Shown here one piece after another: positions 35,524-44,065 of a stretch of DNA of 64,000 nucleotides. How positions within the stretch are numbered: the stretch's first letter is position 1; each line of letters starts with the position of its first letter. The stretch covers positions 248,001 through 312,000 of the forward strand of contig CAWDWM010000010.1 of NCBI GenBank assembly GCA_963806015.1. Direction: 5' to 3'. This stretch comes from JAOPZW01 sp963806015 (lineage in GTDB: Bacteria; Actinomycetota; Thermoleophilia; Solirubrobacterales; Solirubrobacteraceae). Both the position numbers and the translations under genes were made by a program. The notes beneath the pieces are model-generated. The model worked only from the letters and a program-made list of their open reading frames with translations, did not search any database and had not been told where the DNA came from.

Positions 35524-36717
35524 TCACCGCTTGACGATGGTGAAGCGCAGCTGCCGGGGGGCGCAGCGCGTCCCGCCGGCGCCGGTGACGAGGCGCGCGA
35601 CGAGCCGGTAGGCGCCGGGGCGCAGGCGCCGGGCGCCGATCCTGCCGGTGAAGCGCAGCCGGCCCGTGCCGGCGTGCACCGCGCGCTTGAGGCTGCCGAC
35701 GGTGACGAAGCGCGCGTGGGTCCGCCGCTCGACGGCGAGCCGCAGCTGCGCCTTCTGGGTTGCGCTCCAGCTGATGGTCGCCCCGCGGCGCCTGCCGGCG
35801 GTCGCGAAGCGCCGCGGCTGCATCTGCACGCGCACGTCGGGGGCCGTCGCGGCGGCGGTCACGCTCGCCGCGCCGGCGCAGCCGTCGCGTGCTGCACCCC
35901 CGTTGGCGGCAGCGGCGCCGGCGGGTGACGCGCCGGCGCCGCCGAGCGCGCCGACCGGGGTCGCGATCTCCTGGCCGGGCGGCGCCCACGCGAAGCTCGC
36001 GATGCGCATGCTCCTCGCCGTCGCCGGAGCGACGTTGTCGAAGCGCCAGTAGTTGATCATCGGCACTTCCGAGGATGGCGTCGGCACGCCGCTGGTGACG
36101 ACCCAGCTGAAGAGTGTCGCGCCGTTGGCGTCGGTCACGAGGTAGGTGACCTTCCCCGGCAGCCACGTGAACTGGTGCACGTACGGCGGCCGGTTGGTGT
36201 AGTCGAAGGTCTTGGACTGGCTCAGTCCCGCGTCGGAGTCCTGCCACACAGTGGCCGAGCCCGTGGGCCACGAGAGGTTCCCCCAGTGCGACGGCTCGAG
36301 GTCGATCTCGTTGTTGGACGGGCTCGTGCCGCCGTACGTGAACATCCCGAGGACCTCGTTGGCGTCCAGGGCGCTCAGGTCGGTGGCCACGACCCACCGG
36401 TACGTGCCGTAGCCCAGATGCTGCTGATTGTCGACCTCGGCGCTCGTCCAGCGGCTGGAGGAGTCCTTGACGATCGACAGGACCAGGTCAGAGCCGTCCA
36501 CATGGACGTTGGCGTCCGAATCCGACCACTGATTCGGGCCGGGCTCGCCGGATCCGGTGGGGCGCAGATCCCACGTGTAGCCCGACCACGCGATCGTCCG
36601 CGCCATGCTCGTGGACACGGTCGGAAGCAGCAGCTGCACGATGAGCAGCGCGAGGATTGTCAGGGATCGGCGGAGAATCGCTCGCGACCGTCGTGCTCGG
36701 GGGGGCGGTGGGCGCAC
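35524..36717 (-). CDS. Secreted GH16-like endoglycanase
   Basis: 397 residues. A membrane/signal segment (about 14-38) leads to a GH16-type jelly-roll with the full catalytic box EIDLE in NNEIDLEPSHWGN, preceded by LGYGTYRWVVATDLSALDA. An alanine/glycine linker follows (about 255-285), then a C-terminal beta domain of about 100 residues, probably for wall or glycan binding. Likely cuts beta-linked polysaccharide made or met by this locus. A pair of hairpins lies just upstream. Confidence 0.82.
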   Translation of the reverse strand: MRPPPPRARRSRAILRRSLTILALLIVQLLLPTVSTSMARTIAWSGYTWDLRPTGSGEPGPNQWSDSDANVHVDGSDLVLSIVKDSSSRWTSAEVDNQQHLGYGTYRWVVATDLSALDANEVLGMFTYGGTSPSNNEIDLEPSHWGNLSWPTGSATVWQDSDAGLSQSKTFDYTNRPPYVHQFTWLPGKVTYLVTDANGATLFSWVVTSGVPTPSSEVPMINYWRFDNVAPATARSMRIASFAWAPPGQEIATPVGALGGAGASPAGAAAANGGAARDGCAGAASVTAAATAPDVRVQMQPRRFATAGRRRGATISWSATQKAQLRLAVERRTHARFVTVGSLKRAVHAGTGRLRFTGRIGARRLRPGAYRLVARLVTGAGGTRCAPRQLRFTIVKR

Positions 36718-36748
36718 CGCAAGGGTATCGGCAACGACGGCGACGTCA

Positions 36749-36772
36749 ATGAGCCCGCCGGGGCGGGCTCAT
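36749..36772. terminator. Hairpin 1 between deacetylase and GH16 genes
   Basis: Eleven-base arms ATGAGCCCGCC / GGCGGGCTCAT, two-base tip. No T-run follows. It lies 67 bases after the leftward deacetylase gene, so it may end or attenuate that transcript. Confidence 0.6.
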
Positions 36773-36791
36773 CGAGTGTTCGGGTCCGTGT

Positions 36792-36826
36792 GGATGAGCC
36801 CACGCGGGGGCGGCGTGGGCTCATCC
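36792..36826. terminator. Hairpin 2 between deacetylase and GH16 genes
   Basis: Fourteen-base perfect arms GGATGAGCCCACGC / GCGTGGGCTCATCC with a seven-base loop, 13 bases after the deacetylase stop (read leftward). Shares the GAGCCCAC core with the hairpins at 1046-1364. Strong terminator candidate. Confidence 0.7.
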
Positions 36827-36838
36827 GGTCCTGGGGGG

Positions 36839-38557
36839 TCAGCTGCGGGTGACGCGGAAGCGGACCGTCGTGCTCGCCGTGTTCCCCTTCCTGTCCGTCG
36901 CGGTGATGCGCAGGACGTACGTGCCGGCCCGCGTCAGGTGGATCTTGGTGGCGTTCTTGACGCTGCGGGCCTTGGCCCCGACGCGGCGGATGCTGGCCTT
37001 GCGGCTGGCCACGCCGGAGCTGTCGGTGCAGGTGAAGCTGATCTTCAGCGTCTGCCCGACCTTGTAATGGCGCGCCTTGGGGCTCTTGACCGTGATCCTC
37101 GGTGCCACTCTGTCGGCGCGAATCGTCGGCGCAACCGTCAGGCTCGGCGCGGAGCTCGGCCCCGGTGCGGGGATCGGCGTCGGGGTGGGGGTCGGCGTCG
37201 GCGTCGGCGTCGGCTGGGTCTCCGCGTAGGCCGTGTCCAGGGCCTGCTGCACGGTCTTGACGTCCGCGCCGAGGCCGGCGTTGTGGATGTAGTCCATCTG
37301 CGCCTGGAACTTCTCGCGCGTCGTGTCGTACGGCCCGATGCACGGCTCGGGGTCGGTGGCGTCGTTCACGCACGCCGGTGTCCCGGTGGGCAGAACCTCG
37401 TGGTAGGTGATCACGAGCCAGTACCTGTGGTCCCTGGCGTAGTCGACCCACGACTCGAAGTCCGCCTGCGTGGTCGTGGTCAACATGTTCTGGTCGCGGA
37501 TGTCGTAGGGCTCCAGGTCGAACTTGGTGTTGTAGCCGTCTTCGACGGAGCGGCCCGATCGGTAGCCCGCTGCCTTCATGGCGGTGATGACGCGATCGTC
37601 GTACGCGCCGAACGGATAGGCGAAGTTCACAACCGACGTGATGCCGGTGATGTTCTCCAACAACGCCTTGGGCTTGACGAGCTCGTCCTTGAGCGTCGCG
37701 TCGTCGACCGTCGTGAGATCGGGGTGGTTGATGCTGTGCGATCCGATCTCATGCCCCTGGGCTGCCATCGTCGTGATCTCCTCGACGGTCATCAGGAACG
37801 AGTCCGTGTGCGGGCTGAGCCCGGCGGTCGGGATGTACTGCGTGGACTTGAAGCCCATCGCGTTGAGGATCGGCAGCGCGTAGTCGTAGTCGGCTTGTGA
37901 GCCGTCATCGAACGTGAGGCTGATCATCGGCTTCTCGTAGCCGGCCGACGCCGCGGCCTCGGTCAGCGAGTAGTCATCGGTTTGCAGGAAGCCGTCGCCG
38001 GCGATCCGATGGACGAACTGCGCCATGTACGCACCCTCCGGCATCGTGAAGCCCGTCTTGTAGTGCGTCCACGAGGCTGCTGGGGCGATCGCGGAGTAGA
38101 CGTTCTGCCAGTGGCCCGCACCGGCGGCTTCGCCGACCTTCTCGTAGTAGACGCTGATCCCCGTATTGACGTCGGACCTGTACCAGTCCGAGAAGGTGTA
38201 ATAGGTGTTGCCGTGGACGGGGACGAGGTCTGGAGTCCAGCTGGCATCGCCGTCGTACTGCGTGCCCTGGTGCCCGGACACGTCGACGCGGAAGCTGGTG
38301 TTGCCCGAGTGAGCGCCGCCGGCCGGCGTCGTGAACGTCGCCACGTAGTCGGGCAGGTCGTCGGCGGTGCCGGGCAGGCCGTCAGGGCCGGCCTCGTTGA
38401 CCCAGTGGTTGCCGACCCACGACACGGTGCCATTCTCGGCACCGGGGTTCTGCATCAGCTCGTCACCGACGGCCGCCGATGCGGTGGAGAGATTGAGACT
38501 TCCGAGCGCCAGCGTGAGCGCAAGGCTCGCGACGACATACAGTGCAATACGTCTCAT
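36839..38557 (-). CDS. Secreted polysaccharide deacetylase with carbohydrate-binding domain
   Basis: 572 residues. Signal peptide ending ASA (about 30), a jelly-roll carbohydrate-binding domain (about 35-200, LMQNPGAENGTVSW...), a NodB-type CE4 deacetylase domain (about 205-430) with TFDDGS, the zinc histidines in SHSINHPDL and FAYPFGAYDD, then a Thr-Pro repeat linker and a C-terminal Ig-like domain. It likely removes acetyl groups from N-acetylglucosamine polymers outside the cell. ATG 38557 has AAGGAG ten bases upstream. Confidence 0.88.
   Translation of the reverse strand: MRRIALYVVASLALTLALGSLNLSTASAAVGDELMQNPGAENGTVSWVGNHWVNEAGPDGLPGTADDLPDYVATFTTPAGGAHSGNTSFRVDVSGHQGTQYDGDASWTPDLVPVHGNTYYTFSDWYRSDVNTGISVYYEKVGEAAGAGHWQNVYSAIAPAASWTHYKTGFTMPEGAYMAQFVHRIAGDGFLQTDDYSLTEAAASAGYEKPMISLTFDDGSQADYDYALPILNAMGFKSTQYIPTAGLSPHTDSFLMTVEEITTMAAQGHEIGSHSINHPDLTTVDDATLKDELVKPKALLENITGITSVVNFAYPFGAYDDRVITAMKAAGYRSGRSVEDGYNTKFDLEPYDIRDQNMLTTTTQADFESWVDYARDHRYWLVITYHEVLPTGTPACVNDATDPEPCIGPYDTTREKFQAQMDYIHNAGLGADVKTVQQALDTAYAETQPTPTPTPTPTPTPIPAPGPSSAPSLTVAPTIRADRVAPRITVKSPKARHYKVGQTLKISFTCTDSSGVASRKASIRRVGAKARSVKNATKIHLTRAGTYVLRITATDRKGNTASTTVRFRVTRS
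37170..37215. repeat. GTCGGC tandem repeat coding a Thr-Pro linker
   Basis: Short tandem six-base units (GTCGGC/GTCGGG) within the deacetylase gene that encode TPTPTPTPTPTP. Slippage here would change only linker length in steps of two residues. Confidence 0.6.
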
Positions 38558-38622
38558 CGGAATACGTCTCCTTCTCTGCAATATCTGACTTCACTTCGGA
38601 TGACGGCGGGTGCGGGCATTGC

Positions 38623-38784
38623 TCATCTCTCCTTGCGCGGAATGGCGCGGTCGATGGCCACGATCGACGTCACCACGAGCGTCGCGGCGAAGATGCCCCA
38701 TAGCACCGAGAGCCCGACGGCGGAGATGACGGCCACCGCGAGGATTACGGTGAGGACGAAGAGGGTCGGTGCGATGGGAAACAT
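38623..38784 (-). CDS. 53-residue two-helix membrane protein
   Basis: Start ATG at 38784 with AAAGGA six bases upstream. Two hydrophobic helices (residues 4-22 and 25-43) and a basic tail IDRAIPRKER. Its place right after the GT2 gene recalls IcaD/PgaD, the small membrane partners of poly-GlcNAc synthases, though no sequence match can be claimed. Confidence 0.65.
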   Translation of the reverse strand: MFPIAPTLFVLTVILAVAVISAVGLSVLWGIFAATLVVTSIVAIDRAIPRKER

Positions 38785-38801
38785 GCAGTGTCCTTTCTCG
38801 G

Positions 38802-39929
38802 TCACCAGCGACCATCGCGTCTCGCACAGAAGGCGAGGTAGACGGAGCGCCAGAGGACCGCTTCGAGGAAGAAGGCGTAATAGAGCTCCTCGACCATGAA
38901 TCCGGCGAGCAGCATGTACTTCCAGCCGAGCGCTCTGACCTGCACGATGCGGATGAAGGCCGCGAAGGCGAAGAGGAGAAGCAGCCAGGGCGAGAACGTG
39001 ATCTGCCCGACGGTCAAGACGGTGATGAGCAGGGCGGCGAGGAACAGCCAGCGCGACGCCGCCGCCCACAACGAGAAGGCCAGCCAGCCGATGTCGCTGC
39101 GGATGCCGCGCTTGAAGCCGTGCGCGCGCAGGGACTCGAAGGCGCCTCGGTACCAGCGGACCCGTTGGGCCCAGAGCGTCGCCGTCGTGGGCATGAGGTC
39201 CGTGCGTGCCTTGCAGGTCCGCGGCGCCATGGTGATGTAGCCGTTGACGCGCAGCGCGAGCGAGAGCTCGTAGTCCTCGGTCAGGACCGGTTCGTAGAGG
39301 TGCCCGCGTTCGGCGTGGACGGACCGCAGCGCCGGGACCGAGAACATCGTGGCGGCCCCGGCGAGGACCGGCGCGAGCCCTCTGCGCGAGCGGTTGATCT
39401 TCTCCGCGCGCGCGTACTCCATCATCTGCAAGGCGCCCAGGGCGCTGTCGAGCGGCAGCCCGGAGAAGTTCGCGCAGAGGCCTCCGAGTGCGCGGCCCGT
39501 CAGCTTCGCCTGCTGGTACTTGGCGTAGGAGCACTCGACGAAGCGGGGATCGAGGAGGGTGTCGGCGTCCATGGTCACGACGTAGTCGACGTCCGCCAAG
39601 GAGGGCTCGAGGATGGCCCAGGCCTGGTTGAGCGCGCCGCCCTTCTTGCCCGTGTTGCCGACGGTCTCCCAGACCTCCCAGCCCGGGCGCGAGCGCGCGA
39701 GCTCGATCGTGCGATCCGTGCTGTTGTCGCTGATGACGATGCGGCGGTCGGGCCGTAGGGTCTGGGCCTCGACCGACTCCATCGCGGCGAGAATGCCGGC
39801 CTCCTCGTTGTGGGCCGGGATCACCAGGGTGATGCGGGCCAGACGCGCGACTTCGCCATCGGGCTTCGGCGCCGCGACGGCGGCCGCCAGTCCGTCATGA
39901 GCCGCCGCGGCCACGGCGAGCGCGCTCAT
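38802..39929 (-). CDS. Processive membrane glycosyltransferase family 2
   Basis: 375 residues. Cytosolic GT2 domain with ARITLVIPAHNEE, the donor aspartates in TMDADT, the acceptor-base motif TEDYELSL and the processivity motif QRVRW (all in order), then three or four membrane helices. This layout is that of hyaluronan, chitin and poly-N-acetylglucosamine synthases (IcaA/PgaC-like). With GlmS and deacetylases nearby, UDP-GlcNAc is the likely donor. ATG at 39929 overlaps the upstream deacetylase stop. Confidence 0.88.
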   Translation of the reverse strand: MSALAVAAAAHDGLAAAVAAPKPDGEVARLARITLVIPAHNEEAGILAAMESVEAQTLRPDRRIVISDNSTDRTIELARSRPGWEVWETVGNTGKKGGALNQAWAILEPSLADVDYVVTMDADTLLDPRFVECSYAKYQQAKLTGRALGGLCANFSGLPLDSALGALQMMEYARAEKINRSRRGLAPVLAGAATMFSVPALRSVHAERGHLYEPVLTEDYELSLALRVNGYITMAPRTCKARTDLMPTTATLWAQRVRWYRGAFESLRAHGFKRGIRSDIGWLAFSLWAAASRWLFLAALLITVLTVGQITFSPWLLLLFAFAAFIRIVQVRALGWKYMLLAGFMVEELYYAFFLEAVLWRSVYLAFCARRDGRW

Positions 39930-40747
39930 GGCTTCACCGCGATCGCGTGGAACGAGACGCCGTTGGCGCCCGTGATGACCGTTGCGGCGCCCGCGATGAA
40001 GCCCGGGCACATGCCCAGCCTCCTGAGGCCGGCGACGATGCCGGGCACGGCGTCGCTGGCGCCCCGGGCGCCGTCGTGCAGCAGGATGATCCCTCCGGGC
40101 TCGACGCGCAGCGCCCGCCTGATGACCGCCTTCGCCGAAGCTCCGGCGTCCCGCGCGTCGAGCGTCCAGTACACCGGTGTGAGCTCCGTGCGGCGCATGT
40201 CGGCGTCGGTCTCGGGACTCGTCTCGCCGTAGGGCGGGCGAAACAGGGCGTTGGGGTGGTCGAGGACCCGGGCCGTCGCCTGCAGCTCCCGCAAACGGCG
40301 CGCCGGCGACAGGTCGGGCAGGTGCGGGTGGCTGTAGGTGTGGTTGGCCACCTGTCCGGCGCCGCGCTGCAGCTCCACGAGGTCCGGCCGGGCCGCCGCC
40401 CGCTCACCGATGTCGAAGAACGTCGCGACGGCCCCGGCCTTGGTCAGGCGTGCGACGAGCCTCGGCGTCGTCGCCGGAAGCGGCCCGTCGTCGAAGGTCA
40501 GCGCGTAATAGCCGCGCGTAGCGACGCACCGGCGGTCCGCGACCGCGGTGGCTGCGGAGGCGTGCTGTTTCTGCGGTCTGGTGGCGCCGATGGTGATCGG
40601 GTCCGAGGTCCCGCCCGCGGACAGCAGGAGGGCGACGGTGACCGGGATCGAGACGGTGGCCAGACCGAGCACAGCGAGGATCGCGAGCTGAAGGGCCTTG
40701 ACCAGCTTCCTGCGGCGTCTGGCGTGGGGAGGTGCGGCGTCGCTCAT
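39926..40747 (-). CDS. Membrane-anchored NodB-type polysaccharide deacetylase
   Basis: 273 residues. One N-terminal membrane helix (about 20-43), then a CE4 domain with ALTFDDGPLP, zinc histidines in NHTYSHPHL, FRPPYGE, and the late IILLHDG. All catalytic motifs are present. It overlaps both glmS and the GT2 gene by four bases (ATGA), so the three are translated as one unit. Confidence 0.9.
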   Translation of the reverse strand: MSDAAPPHARRRRKLVKALQLAILAVLGLATVSIPVTVALLLSAGGTSDPITIGATRPQKQHASAATAVADRRCVATRGYYALTFDDGPLPATTPRLVARLTKAGAVATFFDIGERAAARPDLVELQRGAGQVANHTYSHPHLPDLSPARRLRELQATARVLDHPNALFRPPYGETSPETDADMRRTELTPVYWTLDARDAGASAKAVIRRALRVEPGGIILLHDGARGASDAVPGIVAGLRRLGMCPGFIAGAATVITGANGVSFHAIAVKP

Positions 40748-42582
40748 TCGACGGTCACCGTCTTCGCGAGGTTGCGCGGCTGGTCGACGTCGAGGTTGCG
40801 GCGGCGAGCGATGTGGTAGGCGAGGAGCTGCAGCGGGACGACGGCGAGCGCCGGTTGGACGAGCGCGTGCGCGTCGGGGACCTCGAGGACCACGTCGGCC
40901 AGCTCCGCGATGGCCGGATCGCCGATGGTCGCGACGGCTATGACCTCGGCGCCGCGCGCGCGCACCTCCTGCAGGTTGGAGTGCAGCTTGTCGGAGACGT
41001 GGGACCGCGTCGCCACGCACACCACGGGCGTCCCGTGGTCGAGCAGCGCGATCGGGCCGTGCTTCATCTCGCCCGCCGCGTACGCGTCGGTCGGGATGTA
41101 GGCCACCTCCTTGAGCTTCAGCGCGCCCGCGAGGCACACCGGCAGGCCGGCGTGGCGGCCGAGGTAGAGGAAGAAGGGCTGGGCGTACAGGTGCTCGGCG
41201 AGCGCCTCGGTCGCCGCTCCGGTCTCGAGGCAGGCCACGAGCTTCTGCGGCAGGGCCCGCACCTCGTGCATGAGCGCCGCGAGCTCGCCGTTGGCGAGCG
41301 TCCCGCGCAGCTCGGCGATGCGCAGCGCCAGGAGGTAGAGCACCGCGAGCTGGGCCGTGAAGGTCTTCGTCGCGGCCACGCCGATCTCGATGCCGGCGTA
41401 GGTGTAGAGCACGGCGTCGACCTCGCGCGTGATCTGCGAGCCCGGCGAGTTGGTGATCGCCAGCGTGCGCGCCCCGCGCTCGCGCGCGAGCCGGAGGGCG
41501 CCGAGCGTGTCCGCGGTCTCGCCGGACTGCGAGATCCCGATGACGAGCCTGTGCTCGTCGACTCGCGGATCGCGGGAGCGCCATTCGCTGGCGATGTCCG
41601 CCTCGCACGCGACATCGGCCCAGGTCTCGATCGCGAGCCGGCCCACGAGGCCGGCGTGGTACGCCGTTCCGCAGGCCAGGATGACGATCCGGCGGAACCG
41701 CGCGAGGTCGCGATTGTCCACCGAGCCGAGCGCGAGGCTCGGCCCGAAGTCGAGCAGGCCCGGGCGCAGGTTGCGCGCGATCGTGACCCTGACCGCCTCG
41801 GGCTGCTCGTGGATCTCCTTGAGCATGTGGGTCGCGTGGCCGTTGAGCGCCGCGCACGAGTCGTCCCAGGGGATCGCGATCTCGTCGCGCTCGCACTCGC
41901 TGCCGGTGGCCGCGATCACCCGGGCGCGCTCGGCGGTGATGGCGGCGATCTCGCCGTCCTCGACGAGCTTGGCGCGGCGGGTCTCGCCCACGAGCGCGCT
42001 CATCGAGGAGGCGAGGAAGTTCTCGCCGTCGCCCAGGCCGATGACCAGCGGGCAGCGACGCCGGGTGCCGACGAGGAGCCCGGGCTGGTCGCGGTGCAGC
42101 GCGATGAAGGCGAAGTGGCCCTCGAGCGCGTCGGACGCAGTCCGGACGGCCTCGACCAGCGATCCCCGGTAGGCGCGTCGCACGAGGTGTGCGACCACCT
42201 CGGCGTCGGTCTGCGACGTGAACCGCTCTCCGTCGGCGACGAGACGCATGCGGATCTCGCCGTGGTTCTCGATGATGCCGTTGAGGACGATCGCGACGTC
42301 GTCGTTGTCGCCCGCCAGGAGCGGGTGGGCGTTCTGCTCGGTCACCCGCCCGTGCGTCGCCCAGCGCGTGTGGCCGATGCCCGTCGTCGATGCGGGCCAT
42401 CGCCCTTCGGCCGCGCGCTTGAGGTTGTCGAGCTTGCCGACGGCCTTGATCAACTCGAGGCCGTCTGGCGTCAGCAAGCACAGGCCCGCTGAGTCATAAC
42501 CCCGATATTCGAGGCGCTCCAGCGCCCCGAGCAACCGTGCGACGGCCTCTCGACGGCCGACATATCCGATCACGCCGCACAT
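40744..42582 (-). CDS. glmS: Glutamine-fructose-6-phosphate aminotransferase
   Basis: 612 residues, full length. N-terminal glutaminase with nucleophile Cys2 (MCGVIGYVGRREAV, LEYRGYDSAG), then two SIS sugar-isomerase domains (ACGTAYHAG, ISQSGETADT) and the terminal QPRNLAKTVTVE with catalytic lysine. It makes glucosamine-6-phosphate for UDP-GlcNAc. Placed at the head of an exopolysaccharide operon, it may be a second, dedicated copy. GGAAGGGGGG lies just before the ATG. I see no glmS ribozyme in front of it. Confidence 0.96.
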   Translation of the reverse strand: MCGVIGYVGRREAVARLLGALERLEYRGYDSAGLCLLTPDGLELIKAVGKLDNLKRAAEGRWPASTTGIGHTRWATHGRVTEQNAHPLLAGDNDDVAIVLNGIIENHGEIRMRLVADGERFTSQTDAEVVAHLVRRAYRGSLVEAVRTASDALEGHFAFIALHRDQPGLLVGTRRRCPLVIGLGDGENFLASSMSALVGETRRAKLVEDGEIAAITAERARVIAATGSECERDEIAIPWDDSCAALNGHATHMLKEIHEQPEAVRVTIARNLRPGLLDFGPSLALGSVDNRDLARFRRIVILACGTAYHAGLVGRLAIETWADVACEADIASEWRSRDPRVDEHRLVIGISQSGETADTLGALRLARERGARTLAITNSPGSQITREVDAVLYTYAGIEIGVAATKTFTAQLAVLYLLALRIAELRGTLANGELAALMHEVRALPQKLVACLETGAATEALAEHLYAQPFFLYLGRHAGLPVCLAGALKLKEVAYIPTDAYAAGEMKHGPIALLDHGTPVVCVATRSHVSDKLHSNLQEVRARGAEVIAVATIGDPAIAELADVVLEVPDAHALVQPALAVVPLQLLAYHIARRRNLDVDQPRNLAKTVTVE

Positions 42583-42849
42583 GACCCCCCCTTCCGTGGC
42601 TGTGCGTTCCTAAGAGCGCTCGGCGGTCTCCGAGACCGTTTCCCCTGCTCCCGTTTCTCATGGTTTACTGACTTCGACGTTACGCTCGGCGAGCGTCTTA
42701 TTGAATAGGATTCAGCCGCAGGGCCGGGGGAAGGACTACCTGGGGGCGGTCAGGGCGAACTACGGGTTGTGCGGCCGTTCACCGGCTCAAGCCGACCGCT
42801 CGTCGCGCGAGAAGTGGCCTCAGCTCGGGTCGCCCGAGCCGGAGATGAG
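42583..42849. promoter_or_regulatory. Upstream region of glmS operon with two palindromes
   Basis: The 267-base gap holds GGTCTC-C-GAGACC (42625-42637) and ACGCTCG-G-CGAGCGT (42682-42696), both perfect, and an AT-rich spot at 42697-42712 (minus strand CCTATTCAATAAG) that may be the -10 region. Both palindromes would lie between start of transcription and glmS, so they could act as operators or leader hairpins. Confidence 0.45.
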
Positions 42850-43089
42850 TCAGGCCGGGCCGAATGGCGGGATGTTGCGGAACAGCGCCGGGCGCGGATC
42901 CGCGGGATCCTCGGGCTTGGGGCGCACCTCGGCGTGCGTGCCGGTGGCGCGCTTGGCCCCCAGCCCCGGCCCCGTCAGCCGGGCGACCTCCCACGCGCCG
43001 GAGGGGGCCTGCCTGACGAGCCAGTGCTCGTCGGCGGAGGCGTTCGCGTTCAGCGAGGCGGCGCGAGCGATGGCTTCATCGCGGGTCAT
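42850..43089 (-). CDS. Small protein of unknown function (79 aa)
   Basis: Starts MTRDEAIARAASLNANASADEHWLVRQAPSGAWEVARL. A short helix and a small sheet, with HWLVRQ..GAWEVARL resembling a recurrent actinobacterial small protein whose function is not known. C-terminus is proline-rich. Divergent from the LLM gene with a 39-base gap. No clear Shine-Dalgarno. Confidence 0.6.
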   Translation of the reverse strand: MTRDEAIARAASLNANASADEHWLVRQAPSGAWEVARLTGPGLGAKRATGTHAEVRPKPEDPADPRPALFRNIPPFGPA

Positions 43090-43128
43090 GAGCCAAGAGT
43101 AGAGGGGGCCCTCTGGGATGATCGCGGG

Positions 43129-43986
43129 GTGCTGAGGTTCGCGGTCGGTCTGCCCAATGTGCGCGAGTACGCCGACCCGGGCCTGCTCGTGGAGCTCGCC
43201 GCCGAGGCGGAGGCGGCCGGCTGGGACGGCGTCTTCGTGTGGGACCACATCGCGCGCGAGGAGGACCCCTCGGTGCCCGCGACCGATCCGTGGATCGCGG
43301 TGGCGGGGATGGCGGTCCGCACGCAGCGCGTGCGGCTGGGGATCATGGTCACGCCGCTGGCACGCCGGCGGCCGTGGAAGGTGGCGCGCGAGGCGGTCGC
43401 CCTGGACGCGCTCAGCGGGGGGCGCTTCGCGCTCGGCGTCGGGCTGGGCGGCGGACGGCAGGCGGAGTTCGCCGCCTTCGGCGAGGAGGCCGACCCGCGG
43501 GTGCGCGCCGAGCTGCTCGACGAGGGCCTCGCCATCCTCGACGGTCTGTGGTCCGGCGAGCCGTTCAGCTTCGACGGCATGCACCACCGCATCAGCGGCG
43601 CGCAGTTCACGCCGCGCTCGGTGCAGCAGCCGCGCGTGCCGCTGTGGGTCGCGGGCCGCTGGCCCAACCGGCGCCCGTTCCGGCGGGCGGCGCGGTGGGA
43701 CGGGCTCTTCCCGGTCTTCGAGGGCGTGGGCTCGGGGCAGATGGCCAGCCCGGCGCAGCTGGCCGAGGCCGTGAGCTACACCCGCGCGCACCGGCCCGAC
43801 GACAGCGCCCCGTTCGACGTGGCGCTCGAGTGCGTCAGCGACGGCGAGGATCGCGCCGCCGATGCTGCGCGCGCCGAGGCCTACGCACACGCCGGGCTGA
43901 CCTGGTGGGTCGAGGCGCTCGGCTGGTTTCGCGGCCCGCTCGACACCATGCGTGAGCGCGTGCGGAGCGGGCCCCCGCGGGAGTGA
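43129..43986 (+). CDS. LLM-class flavin-dependent oxidoreductase
   Basis: 285 residues, luciferase-like TIM barrel: LRFAVGLPNVREYADPGLLVELA, GWDGVFVWDH, VRLGIMVTPLARRRPWKVAREAVALDALSGGRF and LGVGLGGG, typical of the F420- or FMN-using subgroup. Slightly shorter than full-length members but with all core strands. GTG start at 43129. Substrate unknown. Confidence 0.88.
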   Translation: MLRFAVGLPNVREYADPGLLVELAAEAEAAGWDGVFVWDHIAREEDPSVPATDPWIAVAGMAVRTQRVRLGIMVTPLARRRPWKVAREAVALDALSGGRFALGVGLGGGRQAEFAAFGEEADPRVRAELLDEGLAILDGLWSGEPFSFDGMHHRISGAQFTPRSVQQPRVPLWVAGRWPNRRPFRRAARWDGLFPVFEGVGSGQMASPAQLAEAVSYTRAHRPDDSAPFDVALECVSDGEDRAADAARAEAYAHAGLTWWVEALGWFRGPLDTMRERVRSGPPRE

Positions 43987-44065
43987 AGCTGCAGCCGGCG
44001 GTCGCGAGCCGGGCGGCGTCAGCATCGGCGTTCGGGCTGAGGGATATCGTCGGGTGTGCAGAGCG

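Noticed and set aside
42583..42849. glmS ribozyme
   Set aside because: No glmS catalytic core is seen in the leader, and the element is typical of Firmicutes; only palindromes are present.
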